Source of the DNA: Certhia americana
Lineage: Eukaryota > Chordata > Aves > Passeriformes > Certhiidae
Reading direction: 5' to 3'
Length of the DNA stretch: 64,000 nt
NCBI GenBank assembly: GCA_018697195.1
Contig: CM031879.1
Coordinates: 20,873,998 to 20,937,997 of the forward strand
A program made the position numbers and the translations under genes. A model generated the notes under the pieces. That model was not told where the DNA came from and searched no databases. It saw only the letters and a list, made by a program, of their open reading frames with translations. Below are positions 57,753 through 64,000 of this stretch, piece by piece (position 1 is the stretch's first letter; each line of letters begins with the position of its first letter).

Positions 57753-57797
57753 CATAACTGCATTGTCTTTCTCCACTCTTACTGGAATAATACAATG
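57753..57797 (-). CDS. CPED1: CPED1 45-nt small exon in the linker
   Basis: This is a very short exon, 45 nt, phase 1 to phase 1, so including or skipping it keeps the frame. The acceptor is gtttatctttcag and the donor ATG|gtaagt is close to the ideal consensus. In frame it encodes ALYYSSKSGERQCSY and then joins DKDTLSH of the next exon. The joined C-S-x-D-x-x-T-x-x-H-I pattern resembles the corresponding stretch of human CPED1 as I remember it, and including it brings the linker to about the human length. A second AG at 57783-57782 would give a 29-nt exon, but that shifts the next exon into a stop. Whether the exon is constitutive or alternative cannot be told from DNA alone. Confidence 0.78.
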
Positions 57798-58133
57798 CTG
57801 AAAGATAAACAGAAACAGATAATAATTTTCTGTTCTCACACTGATTAGAGTTTTATTTATTTATTAGAGACTATTGGAGAAGCACCATCCTTTAAGAGAC
57901 ACATTGTACTTTTATTCTTTACATTGCAGGATCTACTTAAGTCTTGTAAATGCTGCTCATGGGCTCCATGTAGCAATTTACATAAGATAAGGAAGAAACT
58001 GGTCTTTTATATGTAGTAAGCTAAGACTTTCTAGCTGGAATGCAAGACAATGTGATCTAAATCCACATGTTATCAGAAATAACATGAATAGGAAAAAACA
58101 TACTGTATAAATGATCTTACTCTGAACCCTTAC
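57798..58133 (-). other. CPED1: CPED1 intron, 336 bp
   Basis: This short intron lies between the 68-nt and 45-nt exons, with GT-AG ends and a phase-1 junction. It is AT-rich and I see no repeat or other element in it. Confidence 0.78.
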
Positions 58134-58201
58134 CTTCATGATTCTTCCTGAAGTCAGAAGGAACATTCAGCTTAGGACTCATATTTTCTTGAGAAAGTTG
58201 C
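58134..58201 (-). CDS. CPED1: CPED1 exon, linker before the cadherin-like domain
   Basis: This is a 68-nt exon, phase 2 to phase 1. The acceptor is ttgaattgacag and the donor is AAG|gtaagg. One base completes the Trp codon from the previous exon. Then follow 22 codons reading QLSQENMSPKLNVPSDFRKN and HE, and one base is left over. The segment is hydrophilic, Lys/Asn/Ser-rich and low in predicted structure, as expected for a linker. This part is poorly conserved against human CPED1 as I recall it, so the assignment rests mainly on perfect frame continuity with both neighbours, good splice sites and position. An NMS sequon is present but is followed by Pro, which usually weakens glycosylation. 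Confidence 0.85.
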
Positions 58202-59363
58202 CTGTCAATTCAATAGCAGAAATATTTCTACATGAATGGAAGGAACAGAAACACTGAAATATTTTGCAAAAAAATTCTGTCTGGTATCCTAGGGCACATG
58301 ATATTTTAGTATTCTCCATAGAAAAATGAACTTACTGGATTCATACTCCCAGCATTAGAGATATTACCTGAGTGAATATAGCAGAAAACACACATTCCAT
58401 AATACACGGCAGAACATCACATCAATAGAAAAAAAAATAAATTCCAAAACATAGTTGCATAGCTGGGAAAAGGAAGAGTGGATATAGCCAAGAAGAAAAA
58501 CCAAACCATATCACTTAATTGCTTACTTGATAGTTTTGGGGTTTTTTAATACACTTGAGATGGAAGTTATACTTTGTTCAAAAACAGTTAAATAAAAATG
58601 AAGATAATCCAGGGGATTATCTATCTTGACATCAGAATGAATTCCTAAAATGGAATCTCTATATGTTTTGCTTTGTTTGCAAATTCAAAACAAATCCAGC
58701 GTGTGGGTGCGTGTGTATGTAAAATCTCTGTGAAAAAAGGACAAGTCAGTTGCAACAAATAATTAACATGTCAGTGGTGCCCACATTGTGAACTCTGCAG
58801 ATTTTTTCTTTCAAGTAGAATTTTGGTAGCATGGTGAAAAAAGAGAGTAGGACCTCCTTTTTGGAGGTCCATTAGTGTTTCTTGAAGCTTTCACTGGTTT
58901 TACTCCTAGTGTTTCCTTTAGAAGCTCTCATAATGCAGCTTCTTCCTGGATACTGCAGTTTGCATTTTTAAGGACACAAAGCCACTGTCTGTACCAAGGA
59001 AGGGAGGTGACAATATTGTTCTTTGTAATCATCCATCACTGAGGTTTCAACAGGAGCTTCTGAAAGCAGTATTGAGGTCAATCATGGAAAAAGGTAAACT
59101 GTCCCCTTATCAAAAACTGTCCAGTGATAAAATGGACTTCTGCATTAACTCAATGAGGAAAGATCTATGTGTCTTTGTGTGTGTAGGAAAACATAGTTCT
59201 GAGCTTGCAGTGTCTAAACACCATCCTAATTTCATGCAAATTCATTACCTACTTCAAAGGAGGCACTTAACAAACTCTTGGAGGGCTTGTTTTAAAGTTG
59301 TATGTAATTTTGCACCCCTCTTTCTGCTTGTCAAGGAAGTAACTGCTAACATCTGTCCAATAC

Positions 59364-59694
59364 TGTTGCATATAGGTAAAGCCTTATAAAAAATGGGCCT
59401 TGTTACCCTTGTAAAATCGTGGCTCAGGCCTGTTACTTTGGCTGAGTAGAAGAGGACTATGGGAAATTGACTCAGCTGAATTACAGGTAGAAAAACAAGT
59501 TATATAACCCTTATGTGTTCCCATCGTGATATATGGTATATAGTAGTTGGTTGGATTATGTTTTTTATGATTTAAAACCATGTAACTGATAAAGGCCTGG
59601 GTGCTTATAAAGGCCTGGTTTTGGCAATAAAGCAGCTCTCCTTTGCACCTGGGGACTCTGTGTCACTTTGCTCTGTATATCTGGCACCCAAACA
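59364..59694 (+). mobile_element. Small solo LTR, probably ERVK-type
   Basis: This 331-bp element begins TGTTGCATATAGG and ends CTGGCACCCAAACA. It is flanked by CAATAC (59358-59363) and AAATAC (59695-59700), a 6-bp duplication with one mismatch. A TATA-like box (CTTATAAAGGCC) precedes GGCAATAAAGCAGC, a polyadenylation signal. The end reads GGACTCTGTGTCACTTTGCT, typical of an avian LTR R/U5 end. The motif AAAGGCCTGG is repeated twice around the TATA region. No viral coding sequence is next to it. Confidence 0.82.
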
Positions 59695-60009
59695 AAATAC
59701 ATTTTTTCTCTCCACTGTTCCTTTTTGCTTGCCTTGTCCCTGTTTTATGGTGAAAGCAACATATCTTAACTGTATAAAATGACAGACTTTGGTTTAGTCA
59801 GAAAACACCTCAGGAATGTGGCAGCCACCACAACTGCAAGGTCCCTGCTCACAAAGGAACAGCATGATCTGTATGAATCTCAAATCTGTAGAGACTGCAA
59901 TTAACATCAGACAGCATTAAGATATATATAATAACTATATCTGATTACAACAGGGTAGAAAATGTATTATTTAGAAATCATATTAGAGAAAGATACTCAG
60001 ATTTCAACA

Positions 60010-60330
60010 TGGCCAGCAGGATTTGGGCAGAGATTGTCTCCCTGCACTCAGCACAGGTGAGGCCACACCTTAAATCTTATGTTCAGTTTTGGCTTCTTAC
60101 TACATCAAAGACATTGAGGTGCTGGAGCATGTCCAGAGAAGGGTAATGAAGCTGGGGAAGGGGCTGGAGCACAAGCTTTATGAGGAGTGGCTCAGTGAGG
60201 AGAGGGGGTTTAGTCTGGAGAAAAAGATGCTCAGGGTGAACTTATCACTCTCTACAACTCCCTGAAACAAGGTTGTAGCCAGGTGGAGTCATTCTCCCAC
60301 GTAATAAGTGATAGGCTGAGAGGAACCTTT
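60010..60330 (+). mobile_element. CR1 internal fragment lacking its 3' end
   Basis: The sequence runs from GGCCAGCAGGATTTGGGCAG, through CATTGAGGTGCTGGAGCATG and CCAGAGAAGGGTAATGAAGC, to AGGTTGTAGCCAGGTGGAGT and GATAGGCTGAGAGGAA. It then stops abruptly, without the CCTCAAGTTGCACC block or the terminal octamers. CR1 copies are normally truncated at the 5' end only, so the 3' part was probably lost by deletion. Confidence 0.9.
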
Positions 60331-61374
60331 CCAATATAAATGACTCTGGGGTTCAATGATTTACCTCTGCTGCAGCCTGAGCTCTTTAATCAGCACAATG
60401 AAGCTTTCCTTTGTCCAAGCTCCTTGCAATCTGAAGGCTGAAGTATGATGCAGTTATGAAGCTCCTAATACAGAGGACTCTGGAGATTCCTTTCCTCCAC
60501 ATGCTGTTACTCAAGAAAGGACCTTCACCTGTTTGAGTGGCCCCCTATTCACTTAAGTATCCTGGAGATGTCAAGTACAGATGTGCTCTTTGCCTACACA
60601 CTTTGCAGTTAGTTCTAAAGAAACTAATGCCTGTATGTCAGTATCCTTGGTGAGTGCATACTTGTGAATGTATCTTTCAAAAGATTCCCCATGTGTACAT
60701 CACAAACTATTGACTATGAACCTGTTCTTTAGGAACCTCTCTGATCCAGAAAACAAGAAAGGCAAAGGATTGACAGTAACAATAGTAATATAGCTCTGAT
60801 GGTCTATGAAATCAGATATTAGCAATGAAGGACATGGTAGATATACAATATTTCACAAGATTAAAATATAAAAAGAATAAAATAAGTTCTCTATTTTGTA
60901 GAGTGTTTGGCTTCAGTCACAGAGTTTCCATGAGGGCATTTGAGTCCTTAAGTGAAACACCTTGTGCTGATCTTCAGAAGTGAAATAAAAAAATTCAAAT
61001 ACAAGAGTTGGATTAATTTCCTAGCACTTAATCCCAACTGTCTCTCTCGTCTCCTCCTTCCTTCTGTCTCTCACTCCTCCCATTCTAGGTCTTAGGCTTG
61101 TCTTCCTTTGTCACTGCCTTTTTCTGTCCTATAGTCCAAAACATGTTAATTTCTCAGACTTCCCAGGTAATTGACATGACCAAGTTAAATTCAAAAGAAG
61201 TATTTTCAGCCCAAATTCAGTCTGAGGGCTGATGCTTCCAGTTTGAACTAAAAAAGGCTTGCATATGAGAAGCTAGAACCACTTTTCCAAATACATCAGT
61301 TGATTTCAAAAAACATTTGCAGCTCTTTGACCTGCTTAGACTTTTTTCTTTTGCAACACAGAATGTGCATAAAC

Positions 61375-61414
61375 ATATTTGGCTATGTGCATGCTATCTG
61401 ACATAGCCAAATAT
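61375..61414. repeat. Short perfect stem-loop, 14-bp arms
   Basis: The arm ATATTTGGCTATGT (61375-61388) is exactly complementary to ACATAGCCAAATAT (61401-61414), with a 12-nt loop. It lies in the 5.5-kb intron. Function is unknown. Confidence 0.85.
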
Positions 61415-61977
61415 ACTTTCCATGACACCTCATTGCCCCTGTTCCAAAAGACAACAGTTAGGTATGTCCTAGTCATATCACAAGTATGCATAGAGTTGAA
61501 AAAAGTCCATAAAAATGCCAAAAATTTTTTCAGAGTACATATCAGGTGCAATGTCTTATGCCAACACATCAGAGGTGGTCATTTTCACCTAGGCTGTAAT
61601 TATTTCATTATAGTTTGAGATGAGTTTCTACAGTTCTTACTTCTCCTGCGGAAGGAATTCAGAGAGTTCTCTAATACCATTTAAGGTCTCAAGACTAGTC
61701 ATATAGATGAAATGAGTTAAAATATGTAGACTAGGAAACATCTTTATATCCTATGCAGTCTTGAAAGTAATTCTACAAGACCTCAGTCAGAAGTCACTAT
61801 TTTTCCCATATATTTCTTGTCTACTTGGACAGTCACTTGTAAAATCACTAAATCTGATAAACAGAAATACCAGTTTTCCAGTCAGAGAAATAAGAACTGT
61901 TAAATAAATCGACCGAACAACCTTAACTGAAAAAAAAAAATCAGGAAAAGTGTTCTGATATACAAATTCATCAAAGC

Positions 61978-62035
61978 TGGGAAAAAACAAACAAACAAAC
62001 AAAAAAAAACAAACCAAAAAAAACCCCCAAAAAAC
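61978..62035. repeat. A-rich (AAAC)n simple repeat
   Basis: Adenine-rich sequence with several AAAC units, then longer A runs broken by C. It is low complexity. Confidence 0.85.
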
Positions 62036-63000
62036 TAATCAAAGCTCAAAGAGAATGCATACCTGAGTTATTTGGGGAGTAAGTACAACTAAGCCCTTTT
62101 TTCCTTGCAATTAAGTATAATCACATGCATATCTGACACATGCATCACCCTCGCATGCATGTAGGTAAAGAAGTGGAAGACTGATTTAACAATGTCAAAG
62201 GACATGGGGTTTTTTTTATACAGTGAATGAAGAGAATGGTGTTATTAGGTTAGCCACTGCAGAAAAATACAGAGCAAAGAAGCAGATTGGCCTATGCCCT
62301 GGAGAAAGGTCATGGTACTTCTACATATTTATACACATACAATAATGTTGAGCTTGAAGGAAAAAAAGAGGCCAAGGGGGTTGCTTAAAGTGAGTGAGTG
62401 GCACAGCTTAGATTAGAACAGAAAGCTGCTAAAGGCTGGTATGCTTTGATATGCAAACCTAAATATTTCTGCAAAAGGGCAAGGGCTTACATATGAATGC
62501 AAGCAGCTGCATCTTTGAGTTACTTCTCACAGAGTGATTGGAGTGGTCGACAGTAACAACAATAATTTAGCTCTTTCATGGAATTGTGTATATTTAAGAC
62601 ACAAATAAACAGTTACCTAATACAGTGATAAAGAATAAGCTCCCCTTTATAGTAAAGCAAACATACAGATAATTATTGATTTGCTGAAAGCCACGCCCAA
62701 TTCAATAAAGAACAAAATTAAAACTTAAAAAATCTTACAGATGCCTTATATACTCACTACAGCATTCTCCCAGCAAAATGTACAAACTAATATCATTCAC
62801 ACATTCATCTTGAGACTCAGTGGAATGGAACATGCACATTGTCTAATATGCCTCTGTTGCCAAATCCTTGTTTGTAAATCATAAATGTCAGTAGTCAGTA
62901 TGGCATACATGCATATGAAACATCATTAGCTAAGAGATAATGAAAACAGAAAACACATTTTGAAAAATTTTATACTAAACATACAGTATACTGTAAGTTT

Positions 63001-63095
63001 TCTCTTTCCTTCCTTCCTTCCTTCCTGCCTTTTTCTGCCTTCCTTCTTCCCTCTCTTCTTCCCTTGTTCTATCCTTCCTTTCCTCTTTCTCCCCT
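63001..63095. repeat. Polypyrimidine tract with (TTCC)n
   Basis: This is an almost pure C/T stretch on the plus strand, with about five TTCC units at 63007-63026 and degenerate pyrimidine-rich sequence after it. On the CPED1 strand it is a purine-rich run. Confidence 0.9.
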
Positions 63096-63680
63096 CATGA
63101 AAGTTCAACTTTCTTGCCAAAAATTCAGTATCTAACCTTGCCATTACAGTATTTTTTCCATCTTTTCACAAGGAGATGAAATCAGGTTCTCAGAGTATTA
63201 TGCTCTCTGACCTGTCTTTTGTTGGACAGAAAATTTGCAGCCAATGAAAATTATTAATTATTTTGGAAAAATCTTCACCTGAAATTTTGTATTTTCTTTA
63301 CAGTTTTGTTTTTAATTGTTGCAAAAATTAAGACAGTCTTAACCCTGGGAAATGCTCCTAATTTAGAATTTACAGTTGTTAAGAAAAAAATGTTCCTAAT
63401 TAATCTTTCTTTTAAAAAAAATCTATGATAGTTCCAATTAATTTTCAGTCCAGAGTCCTTCATATTAGATAGAGAAGTAAAACCTTTTCTATTTAGAAAC
63501 CTAGGTACAGTTCTAATGGCAGAATGGCTGACAGGGCTCCATATGGGATGATCAAACCTCATCTCAAGGGTTGCAAGTACACCTACATCTACTGGAGGAT
63601 TAGGTTTTATGATGCTCACTGGAGATATTGCAATTGTATAACTTGAGAAACTACCTCAACATATATAATAGTTATCTTAC

Positions 63681-63850
63681 CACTCTGAAAGATTTTTATG
63701 TGCCTCTTTATTCATGAACTGGAACTGCTGAAGGACACTGGAAAGCAACCAATGCACAGTCAGGACTGAACTAAGCCTCCTCATTGGGTCTACCATTCGA
63801 TAAAGGTCGCGCAGCAACATTTGGATCTTGGGTGCAGAAGAAGGGAAAAG
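63681..63850 (-). CDS. CPED1: CPED1 exon (first in window), region before the cadherin-like domain
   Basis: The exon is 170 nt and starts in phase 0 after a pyrimidine-rich acceptor (tctcttctcag). It ends in phase 2 at a GTG|gtaaga-type donor. It encodes 56 codons plus two bases, beginning LFPSSAPKIQ and ending FMNKEAHKNLSE, with the split codon completing to Trp. The pieces LFPS..P.IQ, SVLT.(H/Q)W and QFQFMNK match human CPED1 as I remember it. The peptide has an N-linked sequon (NLS), fitting a secretory-pathway protein. CPED1 is a little-studied protein predicted to enter the secretory pathway, with a cadherin-like domain and a PC-esterase domain; its substrate is unknown to me. No frame-breaking change is visible. 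The exon splices to 58201 with continuous frame, which is the strongest internal support for the call. Confidence 0.92.
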
Positions 63851-64000
63851 CTGAGAAGAGAGACACTGATTTGAGACAACACAGTATGACATTTGTAGTG
63901 TGCAAAGATGTGAAAAATGATCAGAAGACAGTATATACAGCATAGGGCTGGTTATATACTTATGGTCTTTCCCACATGCTTAGAAAAGGACCGTCATGCC
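63851..64000 (-). other. CPED1: CPED1 intron, partial
   Basis: This is the 3' end of the intron upstream of exon 63850-63681. Only the polypyrimidine tract and the AG acceptor at 63852-63851 can be assigned. Nothing else is visible. Confidence 0.8.

Larger units (their letters stand above)
58202..63680 (-). other. CPED1: CPED1 intron, 5.5 kb
   Basis: This intron joins a phase-2 donor to a phase-2 acceptor. It holds a polypyrimidine run near 63001-63095, an A-rich (AAAC) stretch near 61980-62034, a 14-bp perfect stem-loop at 61375-61414, a 3'-truncated CR1 fragment at about 60010-60330 and a small solo LTR at 59364-59694. The remaining sequence looks like ordinary AT-rich intron. Confidence 0.85.

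Noticed and set aside
57753..57781. 29-nt alternative version of the small exon using the inner AG
   Set aside because: It would put the exon at 55892-55706 out of frame and hit a stop within about 20 codons. The 45-nt version keeps the frame.

Overview
This is vertebrate nuclear DNA, almost certainly from a bird. It is AT-rich, with no operons and very little coding sequence. It carries many fragments of the CR1 LINE family in both orientations, plus three solo LTRs, two of them with avian-style sequence that I recognise in part. The large LTR at 38.7-39.9 kb resembles a family common in songbird-type genomes, so a passerine or other neoavian is my guess; the species cannot be fixed from the window.

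The only gene I can support is a central piece of CPED1 (cadherin-like and PC-esterase domain-containing 1), read on the minus strand. Seven exons lie in transcription order at 63850-63681, 58201-58134, 57797-57753, 55892-55706, 52927-52759, 9638-9521 and 2911-2775. All have AG acceptors and GT donors. The splice phases (0/2, 2/1, 1/1, 1/2, 2/0, 0/1, 1/0) join into one open frame of exactly 894 nt, 298 codons. The encoded stretch runs from the region before the cadherin-like domain, through that domain, to the cysteine-rich start of the PC-esterase domain. The exon expected to carry the catalytic GDS-type motif would lie beyond base 1, and the N-terminal exons beyond base 64000. One exon is only 45 nt long and can be skipped without shifting the frame.

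Layout: 1-2774 partial intron with a CR1 fragment; 2912-9520 a 6.6 kb intron holding a perfect 133-bp inverted repeat; 9639-52758 a 43 kb intron with most of the CR1 fragments and two solo LTRs (35305-35858 minus, 38743-39896 plus); 52928-63680 the clustered exons with introns of 0.3 to 5.5 kb, two CR1 copies and a small solo LTR (59364-59694 plus). I see no tRNA, rRNA, CRISPR array or second gene. Most other open frames are chance frames in AT-rich intron or lie inside repeats.

I found no new multi-gene system. The points most worth checking are the perfect inverted repeat, the 45-nt in-frame exon and the three LTR insertions with recognisable target-site duplications.
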